This document shows, piece after piece, positions 10,112 through 18,089 of a DNA stretch of 64,000 nucleotides (its first letter is position 1; every line of letters begins with the position of its first letter). The notes beneath the pieces were generated by a model. That model searched no databases and had not been told where the DNA came from. It saw only the letters and a list, made by a program, of their open reading frames with translations. This stretch comes from Azospirillum soli (GTDB lineage: Bacteria > Pseudomonadota > Alphaproteobacteria > Azospirillales > Azospirillaceae). The stretch is taken from NCBI RefSeq assembly GCF_017876165.1, contig NZ_JAGINQ010000004.1, forward strand, positions 365,452 to 429,451, in the 5' to 3' direction. The translations under genes and the position numbers were made by a program.

Positions 10112-10633
10112 TCACCCGTCCAGGTCCTTGACCATGCGCCACTGATCCAACGGCTCTTCCAAGATCCGCCCCTCGGGATCGGTGAAGCGGAACGTTTCCC
10201 GGAGCGTCCCCGCCTCTCGCCAGCCGAGCCTTTCGTAGAAGCGCCGCGCCCCCTCGTTCGCCCGCTCCACCCCCAGTTCGGCACGGTGGATACCGCGCTC
10301 CCGCAGGATCCGTTCGGCGGCGGTCATCAGGTGCCGGCCGATGCCGGCGCCCTGCAAGGGGGGAAAGGTCCGCACCGCCCACAGCACCGCCGTCCCCTCC
10401 CCCCGCTTGCGGGCGAGGTCGATCCACACCTGACCGACCGGGAATCCGGCGGTCAGCGCCAGCAGCATCAGCCCGTCGCCCCGTTGCTGCGCCTCGAAGG
10501 CATCGCGGATCACGGCCCGGTGCGGGGAGAAGAGGCCCATCCATTCCAGCGCCGGCAGGTCCGCCTCTGCGCAGAGGCGGATGACCATCTCGACCGTCAG
10601 CGTCGCCCGACCGAGTGTGGGCGGTTCAGGCAT
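10112..10633 (-). CDS. GNAT family N-acetyltransferase
   Basis: A 173-residue protein with the GNAT acetyl-CoA signature: motif A is PPLQGAGIGRHLMTAAERIL, followed by GVERANEGARRFYERLGWREAG. It would transfer an acyl group from acyl-CoA to an amine. The substrate is unknown. Its start overlaps the stop of the preceding GT-like gene by 8 nt, so translation is probably coupled. It is the last gene of the PIG-L/glycosyltransferase operon. A later ATG (15 codons in) is possible. Confidence 0.85.
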   Translation of the reverse strand: MPEPPTLGRATLTVEMVIRLCAEADLPALEWMGLFSPHRAVIRDAFEAQQRGDGLMLLALTAGFPVGQVWIDLARKRGEGTAVLWAVRTFPPLQGAGIGRHLMTAAERILRERGIHRAELGVERANEGARRFYERLGWREAGTLRETFRFTDPEGRILEEPLDQWRMVKDLDG

Positions 10634-11444
10634 CGGTCAGGACGGGCTCGGCGAGCCCGACGCGGCGGTACAGCTCCGGCCGGTGGTTGCGCCAGTTCTC
10701 GATGACGCATTCGGTCGCCGGACGGTCGTAGTAGTTCCAGGGCAGGTTCCGGGCGTTCAGACCCACGAAGTGGGCGCCGGCCCGCCCAAGCTCCGGCACC
10801 TTCGGCCAGAAGGGGGAACAGAGGTTCACGTCCGCCGTGGACACCACATGGGCCGGACGGCCGAGATCCAGCGCCACGACCTGAAGCCCCTGCTCGTCCA
10901 GTTCGGAGCGCAGCGGCACCGGATGCCGGGCCAACACGGCCCAAAGCGCGGCGCCCAGGTCGTGGCCGGGCGGCAGGCCGCGGATGCCCATGTTCCGGGG
11001 ATCGTCCCGCGTCAGGCCGGCGAAGGCGCCGAAGGCCGCCGTCACGTCAGCGGCGACGAGGCAGCGGGGTTCCGCCTCCTCCAGCCACGCCCGCATGGCC
11101 TCGGGCAGGTCCCAGAGGATGCAGTCGTTGTCGAGCGACAGCTCGTACCGGTCCGGGAAGCAGCGCAGCGGTGCGAACTTCCAGGCCACGCCCTCCGCCA
11201 TCTCGGCGTCGAGGTGATCGCGCAGGAAGTCGGGCAGTCCGCCGGCCGTGCGCCACTCCACCGCGTCCGGCACGGCGCCCGTGCGCCGCTGGGCGGCTTC
11301 GGGCGTCAGGCTGTTGACGACGACCGCATAGCGCGCCTCCGGCCCGAACAGCCGCCACGCGCCCCAGATGGAGAGCCGCAGCGCCTCGAACCCGCGCGGA
11401 CTGACGTCGCCGATGGTCCAGCGGACTCCGATGGGTCGGTTCAT
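10626..11444 (-). CDS. Glycosyltransferase-like protein of unknown substrate
   Basis: A 272-residue protein. The N-terminal fold (ALRLSIWGAWRLFGPEARYAVVVN) and a DND triad at residues 105-107 in LSLDNDCILWDLP resemble GT-A nucleotide-sugar transferases, where a DxD motif binds the metal. I do not recognise the exact family. The ATG at 11444 overlaps the stop of the preceding acyltransferase gene as ATGA, and the 3' end overlaps the GNAT gene. This places it firmly inside the operon. It could instead be a non-catalytic GT-like protein. Confidence 0.65.
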   Translation of the reverse strand: MNRPIGVRWTIGDVSPRGFEALRLSIWGAWRLFGPEARYAVVVNSLTPEAAQRRTGAVPDAVEWRTAGGLPDFLRDHLDAEMAEGVAWKFAPLRCFPDRYELSLDNDCILWDLPEAMRAWLEEAEPRCLVAADVTAAFGAFAGLTRDDPRNMGIRGLPPGHDLGAALWAVLARHPVPLRSELDEQGLQVVALDLGRPAHVVSTADVNLCSPFWPKVPELGRAGAHFVGLNARNLPWNYYDRPATECVIENWRNHRPELYRRVGLAEPVLTDA

Positions 11445-12499
11445 GCGTCGTCTCCGCAATGGAAGCGGCGCGTGACGCTCGGCTGGTCCAGGGCGCCCCA
11501 GCGGTACTTGTAGGGCTCCCGCCCGCGCAGGAAATGGAACTCGGCGGCGCCCTCGCGCAGAGCCTCGGCGATGGCGTGGCCGACGATGAGAACGCCGGGG
11601 CCGAGCGGCGCCAGTTCCGGATCGAAGCCGCCCAGGTAGTAGTAGGCGCGCCGGCCCCCACCCAGACCGTCGCCGAACCCGTAATGGACGGCGGCGAGCT
11701 GCCCGCCGATGCGCAGGCGGTGCATGCGCAGCAGCCCGGCCTCGGCCAGTGCCGGGGCGGCCATGCGGTGGAAGGACTGGACGGCTGGGTCGGCGAGGAC
11801 GCCGGACTCGCCACGTTTTCCCCAGCGGGCAGCGTGCAGGCGGAACAGATCCTCCAGCATGCCGCCGGCCGTGTGCGCGGTGGCCGCCTCGATCTCGATG
11901 GCGCCGGCCCGCTCGGCGCGGCGGGTGGTGTGGCGCAGGTTGCGGGCTTGGCTGGCCAGCAACACCGCGCCGAGGCTGGCGGCGCTCGGCGGCAGGGGCA
12001 GCACGGGGCAGACATCGGTCACCCCGCCTTCCTCCGACCAGCCGGGCGGAGCCGCCGTGCGGAGCAGCGGCGACCACGGGGCCAGCGCGGGGAACTCGAT
12101 GCTGGGGCAGCCGGTCAGGCCGGGGATGGCGGCCAGAACGGGACCGAGCGGAACGTCCTCCTCCACCAGCGCGTCCAGCATGTCGGTGATGCCGACGCCG
12201 AGCGGCAGCAACCTGTCACCCTCCCGGTACAGGGGAATGACGCCGACCAGCCGGACGCGGCGGTACAGGGCCAGCACCCACAGGTCGCCATGACCGAAGC
12301 TCCGCCACCAGGGGATCAGCCAGGCCGGGTGCTGGAACGGCGTGGCGTGCGGCACCCGGCGCCACAGCGCGGCCCAGGGTGCGGCCAAAGCCTCCAGCGC
12401 CGGCCCGCTGCGGGCGGAGACGATGCGGATGTCGGACGATAAGGCGGGAACGCGGACCGTCCCCGTTTCCACCCGCGTTTCCGTCCAAGCCCGCATCAT
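11441..12499 (-). CDS. BioF2/CelD-like acyltransferase (Acetyltransf_6 type)
   Basis: A 352-residue protein of the FemAB-like double-GNAT fold. The C-terminal half has the typical pattern: SQARNLRHTTRRAERAG, FRLHAARWGKRG, then YYYLGGFDPELAPLGPGVLI and the hallmark GREPYKYRWGA. Such proteins add acyl groups to sugars or amines in envelope and polysaccharide pathways. The ATG at 12499 overlaps the preceding glycosyltransferase stop as ATGA, and its own stop overlaps the next start the same way. The acceptor is unknown, but the operon suggests a glycosylated intermediate. Confidence 0.85.
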   Translation of the reverse strand: MMRAWTETRVETGTVRVPALSSDIRIVSARSGPALEALAAPWAALWRRVPHATPFQHPAWLIPWWRSFGHGDLWVLALYRRVRLVGVIPLYREGDRLLPLGVGITDMLDALVEEDVPLGPVLAAIPGLTGCPSIEFPALAPWSPLLRTAAPPGWSEEGGVTDVCPVLPLPPSAASLGAVLLASQARNLRHTTRRAERAGAIEIEAATAHTAGGMLEDLFRLHAARWGKRGESGVLADPAVQSFHRMAAPALAEAGLLRMHRLRIGGQLAAVHYGFGDGLGGGRRAYYYLGGFDPELAPLGPGVLIVGHAIAEALREGAAEFHFLRGREPYKYRWGALDQPSVTRRFHCGDDA

Positions 12500-13551
12500 G
12501 CCGCCCCCGCTTGCAGGTTCCGGCCGGCCAGCCGGGTGTAGAGGTCCAGATAGTCGGCCGCCATGCGCCGGGCCGAAAAGCGCATTCTTGCGGCGGCCCG
12601 GCAGGCCTCCGGATCCAGGCGGGCGGCGTTCGCGATGGCGTCGGCCATTTCGGACGCGTCCCTGACAAGGAAGCCGGTCACGCCGGGCTCCACAAGCTCC
12701 GGCAAGGCACCGTTGGGAAAGGCGACGACCGGCGTGCCGCTCGCCATCGCCTCCATGGCGACGAGCGAGCTGGTCTCCGGCGCGAGGCTCGGCACCAACA
12801 GGCATTGGGCCGCCGCCAGCAGGCGCCGCTTGCGGGCACCGCCCACCGGACCGAGGAAACGGCTGCCACCGGTCAAGCGGGGGCGGACCTTGCTGGCGAA
12901 GTAGCGTTCGTGCTCGGGGTACGGGAACACCTGTCCGCCGATCAGCAACGGCAGGCCAGCCCGCTTGGAGGCGTCGAGGGCGAGGTGGATGCCCTTCTCC
13001 GGGCAAACCCGGCTCATGGTCAGGGCGAAGCGCCGCTTGGTCAGGCGGGCCGCGAAGCGCTCCACCGCCACGCCGTTGGCGATGGGGGGCAGCAGCCGGA
13101 CGCTCGGGGGGCAGACCCGGTGCTGGGAGGCCGAGACGCAGACCAGATGCGTGTCCGGGCGCTTGGGAGCAAGCGCGTCCGGTGGGTACCAGCCGGGCGG
13201 CAGATGCAAGGTCGCCAGCGCGGGCACGCCTGGCGGCGGCAGATAGTCGGCGAAGTCGATGCCGTGCAGATGGACCAGATCGACCTGATGACGGGCCAGC
13301 GCCGCGCGGATCGTGCGGCGCACGGTGGCGTGGACGGCGGCACGGACGGCATCGTCGATCCGGCCGCGCACGGTGTGGACCGGCAGCAGGGTTCCGGCGA
13401 CCGATGAGCCCTCGCAGGCCACGACGAGGGAACGGTGGCCGGCCTCCACCAGGGCGTGATCGAGGGTGCTCAACACCTGCTCCGCCCCGCCGACCGCGTC
13501 GGGACCGACGGGGGCGAAGGGATAGGCGACGCTCAGCACGGTCAGAGGCAT
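12496..13551 (-). CDS. GT4-type glycosyltransferase
   Basis: A 351-residue GT-B enzyme. The N-terminal half has SVAYPFAPVGPDAVGGAEQVL and HLHGIDFADYLPPPG. The C-terminal donor-binding half has the EX7E motif (PETSSLVAMEAMASGTPVVAF), the signature of retaining group-4 glycosyltransferases. It would transfer a sugar from a nucleotide sugar. I chose the ATG at 13551, the first residue of the family-typical start MPLTVLSVAYPF; it overlaps the PIG-L gene by 10 nt. Neighbours suggest joint action with the PIG-L deacetylase and acyltransferases. Confidence 0.88.
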   Translation of the reverse strand: MPLTVLSVAYPFAPVGPDAVGGAEQVLSTLDHALVEAGHRSLVVACEGSSVAGTLLPVHTVRGRIDDAVRAAVHATVRRTIRAALARHQVDLVHLHGIDFADYLPPPGVPALATLHLPPGWYPPDALAPKRPDTHLVCVSASQHRVCPPSVRLLPPIANGVAVERFAARLTKRRFALTMSRVCPEKGIHLALDASKRAGLPLLIGGQVFPYPEHERYFASKVRPRLTGGSRFLGPVGGARKRRLLAAAQCLLVPSLAPETSSLVAMEAMASGTPVVAFPNGALPELVEPGVTGFLVRDASEMADAIANAARLDPEACRAAARMRFSARRMAADYLDLYTRLAGRNLQAGAA

Positions 13552-14390
13552 CCGGCACCCTCCAGCCCGAGCGTGCGCAGCGCCTCGGCGGCCAAGCCGC
13601 GCCAGCGCTCCCCGGTCATGCCCCACGGGAAGCGGTCGTAGTTCAGGAGGCCGGGATGCGGCGGGGTGGTGAAGTCGTAGGCGGGGGCGCGGCGGAACTG
13701 CTCCACGTCGTCCCGGAAGGGGGCGAGCGTGGCCGCTTGGCTGGCGTGGGCGTCGAGCATCCGGCGCTTCAGCCGGCGGGCGGCGGGGTCGAGGGTGACG
13801 GTGTGGACGGGGATGCCGGGGGCCGGCAGGAATTCCTGCACGTTGGTCATGCCGTCCGCGCCGTGATAGCCGGCCATCTCGACGATGCTGGGGGCGGCAC
13901 CGTCGAGCAGGGCGCAGGCGGCGTGAACGGCGAAGGCGGTGGCGTCGTGGTCGGGGTGTCCGCCCTCGTAGGCGTGGGTCAGCACCACGTCGGGCGCCCG
14001 GTCCTCAATCCGATGCATGACCAGCCGGGTCAGGGCGGCGAGGTGGAAGGAGGCGTCCTGGTCGGCGAAGCCCAAGCTGTCCAGCCGGTCGGCCGTCACG
14101 CCGGCCTGGGCCAAGGCCCGTTCCAGTTCCAGCCGGCGCAGGGCGGCGTATTCCAGCACGCCGGTGCAGCCGGCGGCCTCGGCATCCACACCGGAGCGGG
14201 GGGCGCCATCGGTGGTGTGGAGGATGCGGACCTCCTTGAGGCGGCCGAGATGGGCGCCGGCCCCGATGGTCTCGTCATCGGGATGGGCCACGACCACCAG
14301 CGCGCGCTGGCCGAGGTCGAAGGGCAAATGGCCACAAACATCGGGACGGCGGGACGCGGGTGGCGCCTCGTCGATGCAGGAGAAGGGCAT
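13542..14390 (-). CDS. PIG-L (LmbE-like) family N-deacetylase
   Basis: A 282-residue zinc-dependent deacetylase. The metal-binding motif AHPDDE sits at residues 35-40, and the second motif GGHPDHDATAF contributes further ligands. Family members remove acetyl groups from GlcNAc-containing small molecules, such as the MshB and BshB steps of thiol cofactor synthesis. The first ATG is at 14390; a TTG 12 codons upstream also keeps the frame. It is the first gene of a five-gene operon with very short overlaps. Confidence 0.88.
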   Translation of the reverse strand: MPFSCIDEAPPASRRPDVCGHLPFDLGQRALVVVAHPDDETIGAGAHLGRLKEVRILHTTDGAPRSGVDAEAAGCTGVLEYAALRRLELERALAQAGVTADRLDSLGFADQDASFHLAALTRLVMHRIEDRAPDVVLTHAYEGGHPDHDATAFAVHAACALLDGAAPSIVEMAGYHGADGMTNVQEFLPAPGIPVHTVTLDPAARRLKRRMLDAHASQAATLAPFRDDVEQFRRAPAYDFTTPPHPGLLNYDRFPWGMTGERWRGLAAEALRTLGLEGAGCL

Positions 14391-14478
14391 GTCGGCGGTT
14401 CGCTGTTGCGGAAGAGCGAAAGCCAAACAGGAACCAGAGCTGCCGTGTTCCGGAACTCCGGAGCGGTAGACACACCCC

Positions 14479-15219
14479 TTACAGGCGGCTTTTCCCCTTT
14501 GGGATATACCGGTTGATCTCGCCGTTGCAGGACCGGCTGACCCGTTCGTATTCGGCCACCGTGTCCACCTGGGCCTGACGCCGTTCGCGCTCGCGCCCGA
14601 ACTCCTGCATCATCTGGCGCATGGTCGCTTCGATGGGCCGACGGATCGCGCCTAGAGCTTGTTCCTGGGAGCGGGCGCGCACCGGCCGGGTTTGGGAGAT
14701 TGCCCCTTCCAAGCGGCGCTTGATGGTCGGCCCGAACTCCCGCAACAGCTGCTCGTCCACGGCGATGTGCTTCATCTCGTGGTTCAGCACCTCGCCATGG
14801 ATGCAGGAGCCCTGCGGCAGCTCGCGGGCCACGAAGATGATGCGTTCCTGAAAACCGAAGGTGACGTTCAGCGTCTTGGCGGCGCCGCAGACGGTGCCGT
14901 CGCCCATCGGCTGGAACAGGGCGCCGAGTTGCGACTGTTCGCCGTATTTGGCGTGGGCGAGGCCCATGATGTGCCCGCGCGAGGCGCCCGCCGGCCCCGG
15001 CGCCCGGCCGGGCATGGCGGCGAGCTGCGCCAGCGGCCGGGTGTAGTCGCGCTGGAGCTTGGCGACCTGGAACTGCACGTTCACCTCCACCGGGCCGAAG
15101 CGCGGGCAGGAGGCGCCCTGCTGCGCCATGGCCGGGGATGCGGACAGCATCCCGGCCACGCCCAGAACCATGCCCGACACGAGGAGGTATGCCGTCAGAG
15201 GCAGGCGTGCGACCGTCAT
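14479..15219 (-). CDS. Secreted HExxH-motif protein (putative zinc metallopeptidase)
   Basis: A 246-residue protein with a signal peptide (LPLTAYLLVSGMVLGVAGM...SPAMAQ) and then a mature domain containing VLNHEMKHIAVDEQLL. HEMKH fits the HExxH zinc-metallopeptidase consensus, and the downstream DEQ could offer further ligands. Two or three cysteines (ASCPRF, TVCGAAK, GSCIHGE) may form disulfides in the periplasm. The C-terminal half is Arg/Gln-rich and helical. GGGGA lies before the ATG at 15219. I do not recognise a characterised family. Confidence 0.65.
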   Translation of the reverse strand: MTVARLPLTAYLLVSGMVLGVAGMLSASPAMAQQGASCPRFGPVEVNVQFQVAKLQRDYTRPLAQLAAMPGRAPGPAGASRGHIMGLAHAKYGEQSQLGALFQPMGDGTVCGAAKTLNVTFGFQERIIFVARELPQGSCIHGEVLNHEMKHIAVDEQLLREFGPTIKRRLEGAISQTRPVRARSQEQALGAIRRPIEATMRQMMQEFGRERERRQAQVDTVAEYERVSRSCNGEINRYIPKGKSRL

Positions 15220-15279
15220 GTCCCCGAATGTCGGGAGCGGCCCCGCCTCAAGCAAGGGCCGCTGCCGGGTCTGCGCCGA

Positions 15280-16536
15280 TCAGCCGCGCGCGCCGGGGTA
15301 GAGGAAGCGGGCCTTCAGCGTGCCTTCGATGGCGCGCAGCTCGTTCGTCACCTCGGCCTCGTCCACGTCGCCGTCCACGTCCACCACCACGTAGCCCAGC
15401 TCCGGATCGGTCTGGAGATACTGGGCGGCGATGTTCAGGTTGCGGCCGGAGAACACCTCGTTCAGCTTGCGCAGCACGCCCGGACGGTTCTCGTGGACGT
15501 GCAGGAAGCGGGTGCAGCCGGCGTGCACCGGCAGCGCCACCTGCGGGAAGTTCACGGCACCCATGGTCGAGCCGTTGTCCGAATACTCGATCAGCTTCTG
15601 CGCCACCTCGGTGCCGATGTTGGCCTGCGCCTCCATGGTCGAGCCGCCGATGTGCGGGGTCAGGATGACGTTGTCCAGGCCGCGCAGGGGGCTGACGAAC
15701 TCCTCGTCGTTGCCGCCCGGCTCCTTCGGGAAGACGTCGATGGCGGCGCCGATCAGGTGCCGCTCCTTCAGGGCGCGGGCCAGCGCGTCGATGTCCACGA
15801 CCTGACCGCGCGCAGCGTTGATGAGGTGGCTGCCCTTCTTCATGGTGCGAAGCTGAGCCTCGCCGATCATGTTGCGGGTCTGGGCCGTGTCCGGCACGTG
15901 CAGGGTCACCACGTCGGACACCGCCAGCAGCTCCTCCAGCGAGTGGCAGGGCTGCGCGTTGCCGAGCGCCAGCTTCTTCACGATGTCGTAGTAGCGGACC
16001 TGCATGCCCATGGATTCGGCCATAATCGACACCTGCGTGCCGATGTGGCCGTAGCCGACGATGCCCAGCGTCTTGCCGCGGATCTCGTAAGAGTCCTTGG
16101 CCGACTTCATCCAGCCGCCGCCGTGGACGAGGTTGGACTTCGGGAAGATGCCGCGCATCAGCATGATGATCTCGCCGATCACCAGCTCCGCCACCGAACG
16201 GGTGTTGGAGTACGGCGCGTTGAAGACCGGGATGCCCATGCGGCGGGCCGCCTTCAGATCGACCTGGTTGGTGCCGATGCAGAAGCAGCCGACGCTGAAG
16301 AGGCGGGTCGCCGCCTCCAGCACCTTCGCGGTCAGGTGGGTGCGCGACCGGATGCCCAGCATGTGCACCGAGCCGATGCGCTCCAGCAGTTCCGATTCGT
16401 CCAGCGCGTTCGGCAGCCGCTCAACGGTCGCGTAGCCGCTGAGGGCCAGCTCGTTGATGGCGTTGTCGTGGACGCCTTCGAGGAGAAGGATGTTGATCTT
16501 GTCCCTGGAGAGCGAAAGCTTGGTCACGGCGGGCAT
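15280..16536 (-). CDS. serA: D-3-phosphoglycerate dehydrogenase
   Basis: SerA oxidises 3-phosphoglycerate to 3-phosphohydroxypyruvate, the first step of serine synthesis. The 418-residue protein is of the short E. coli type. It has the NAD-binding motif GIVGYGHIGTQVS, the D-2-hydroxyacid dehydrogenase motif (MKKGSHLINAARGQVVD), the catalytic LTPHIGGST, and a C-terminal ACT domain (FLHVHENRPGVLRKLNEVF) for serine feedback. The start at 16536 (MPAVTKLSLSRDKINILLLEG) matches the family; an upstream in-frame start would add 22 unrelated residues. Confidence 0.96.
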   Translation of the reverse strand: MPAVTKLSLSRDKINILLLEGVHDNAINELALSGYATVERLPNALDESELLERIGSVHMLGIRSRTHLTAKVLEAATRLFSVGCFCIGTNQVDLKAARRMGIPVFNAPYSNTRSVAELVIGEIIMLMRGIFPKSNLVHGGGWMKSAKDSYEIRGKTLGIVGYGHIGTQVSIMAESMGMQVRYYDIVKKLALGNAQPCHSLEELLAVSDVVTLHVPDTAQTRNMIGEAQLRTMKKGSHLINAARGQVVDIDALARALKERHLIGAAIDVFPKEPGGNDEEFVSPLRGLDNVILTPHIGGSTMEAQANIGTEVAQKLIEYSDNGSTMGAVNFPQVALPVHAGCTRFLHVHENRPGVLRKLNEVFSGRNLNIAAQYLQTDPELGYVVVDVDGDVDEAEVTNELRAIEGTLKARFLYPGARG

Positions 16537-16725
16537 CCGTAATGTCTGGTGGCCCCCATGTCGGCGGGCCGTATGAAATGCGAGCGCGCAAGGTAATACC
16601 AAGACGGGGCCTTGTCACGCGAGGGATGTTGCGTTGCCGCACGCGTCCGCGCATGGCGGCTTGGCGGGGCGCGCGGGGCCGGTGTATTTCTCCGGGCCGG
16701 GATAACGCGAGGGAGGCACCCCGGC

Positions 16726-17067
16726 ATGAGCGACGTGACCATCTACCACAACCCCCGATGCAGCAAGTCGCGCCAGACGCTGGAGCTGTTGCAGTCCAGG
16801 GGCATCACCCCGACGGTGGTGGAGTACCTGAAGACCCCGCCATCCGCCGCCGAGCTGAAGGCCATCCTGACCAAGCTGGGCAAGGGCCCGCGCGACATCG
16901 TCCGTTCCAAGGAGGCGGCGGAGGCCGGGATTTCCAAGGATCTGGACGGCGACGCCCTGATCGCCGCCCTGTCGGCCAACCCCACGGCCATCGAGCGTCC
17001 CATCGTCGTCAAGGGCGACAAGGCCCGCGTCGGCCGCCCGCCGGAAAGCGTTCTGGAGATCCTGTAA
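16726..17067 (+). CDS. arsC: ArsC-family glutaredoxin-type arsenate reductase
   Basis: A 113-residue thioredoxin-fold protein with the ArsC signature YHNPRCSKSRQTLELL (nucleophile Cys12) and C-terminal ERPIVVKGDKARVGRPPESVL. Family members reduce arsenate to arsenite using glutathione and glutaredoxin. Close homologues such as YffB-type proteins have other or unknown roles, and there is no ars operon around it. GAGGGAGG lies 9 nt before the ATG. Its TAA is immediately followed by the GTG of prmB, so the two genes are co-transcribed. Confidence 0.85.
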   Translation: MSDVTIYHNPRCSKSRQTLELLQSRGITPTVVEYLKTPPSAAELKAILTKLGKGPRDIVRSKEAAEAGISKDLDGDALIAALSANPTAIERPIVVKGDKARVGRPPESVLEIL

Positions 17068-18033
17068 GTGACCCCAAACACCACGATCGGCTTCGATCCC
17101 AAGACGGCGGCCGCCGAGCTGCGCACCGTCCGCGACTTCATCCGCTTCGGCGTCAGCCGCTTCAACGAGGCCGAGCTGGACTACGGCCACGGCACCAACA
17201 GCGCCTTCGACGAGGCGGTCTTCATGGTGCTGGAAGGGCTGAACCTGCCCATCGACCAGCTGGAGCCCTATCTGGACGCCCGGCTGACCACGCCGGAGCG
17301 CGAGAAGCTGGCCGACCTGCTGCACAAGCGGGTCAACACGCGCAAGCCGGCGCCCTATCTGCTGAACCGCGCCTACATCCAGGGCATCCCCTTCTACGTG
17401 GACGAGCGGGTGATCGTGCCGCGCTCCTACATCGGGGAAATCCTGTTCTCCGGCCTGATCGGCGGTGACGACGACAGCGATGACGGCGACGACTTCACCC
17501 TGGTCGAGGACCCGACCTCGGTGGAGCGGGTGCTGGACCTGTGCACCGGGTCGGGCTGCCTCGCCATCCTGGCGGCGCGCATCTTCCCCGAGGCGCAGGT
17601 GGACGCCGTGGACCTGTCGCCCGACGCGCTGGAAGTCGCCCGGCGCAACGTCGGCGACAGCGGCTACGAGGACCGCATCACCCTGCATCAGGGCGACCTG
17701 TTCGCGCCGCTGAAGAACCGCAAATACGACGTCATCATCACCAACCCGCCCTATGTGGACGCAGAGGCGATGGCGAACCTGCCGCCGGAATTCCGGCACG
17801 AGCCGGAAATGGCGCTGGCGTCCGGCGAGGACGGGCTGGACATCGTCCGCCGCATCCTGCGCGAAGCCGCCAAGCACCTGACGCCGGAGGGTGGCCTGCT
17901 GTGCGAGTTCGGCACCGGCCGCGAGATCCTGGAAGCCGAATATCCAGACCTGGATTTCTTCTGGGTCGAGACGGCCAACAGCTTCGGCGAGGTCTTCTGG
18001 CTGACCCGCGACCAGCTGAAGGGCGTGAAGTAA
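17068..18033 (+). CDS. prmB: Protein N5-glutamine methyltransferase, PrmB type (ribosomal protein L3)
   Basis: A 321-residue SAM-dependent methyltransferase. The SAM motif is VLDLCTGSGCLAILAARIFPEAQVDAVDLS, and the N5-glutamine catalytic motif NPPY is at residues 226-229. The N-terminal region (FIRFGVSRFNEAELDYGHGTNSAFDEA) is specific to the PrmB subgroup that modifies ribosomal protein L3, as opposed to PrmC, which modifies release factors. It starts with GTG directly after the arsC stop. An Asp-rich insert (GGDDDSDDGDD) at about residues 132-142 precedes the catalytic domain. Confidence 0.9.
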   Translation: MTPNTTIGFDPKTAAAELRTVRDFIRFGVSRFNEAELDYGHGTNSAFDEAVFMVLEGLNLPIDQLEPYLDARLTTPEREKLADLLHKRVNTRKPAPYLLNRAYIQGIPFYVDERVIVPRSYIGEILFSGLIGGDDDSDDGDDFTLVEDPTSVERVLDLCTGSGCLAILAARIFPEAQVDAVDLSPDALEVARRNVGDSGYEDRITLHQGDLFAPLKNRKYDVIITNPPYVDAEAMANLPPEFRHEPEMALASGEDGLDIVRRILREAAKHLTPEGGLLCEFGTGREILEAEYPDLDFFWVETANSFGEVFWLTRDQLKGVK

Positions 18034-18047
18034 GCGCCGACTCCTCC

Positions 18048-18079
18048 CCCTCCTGCCCGCGACAGCGGGCGGGAGAGGG
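18048..18079. terminator. GC-rich hairpin between convergent genes
   Basis: CTCCTGCCCGC pairs with GCGGGCGGGAG around a GACA loop, with one mismatch. It lies between the prmB stop and the stop of the convergent histidine kinase. There is no T-run, so intrinsic termination is uncertain; it may be a REP-like hairpin. Confidence 0.45.
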
Positions 18080-18089
18080 CGCCTGGAGC

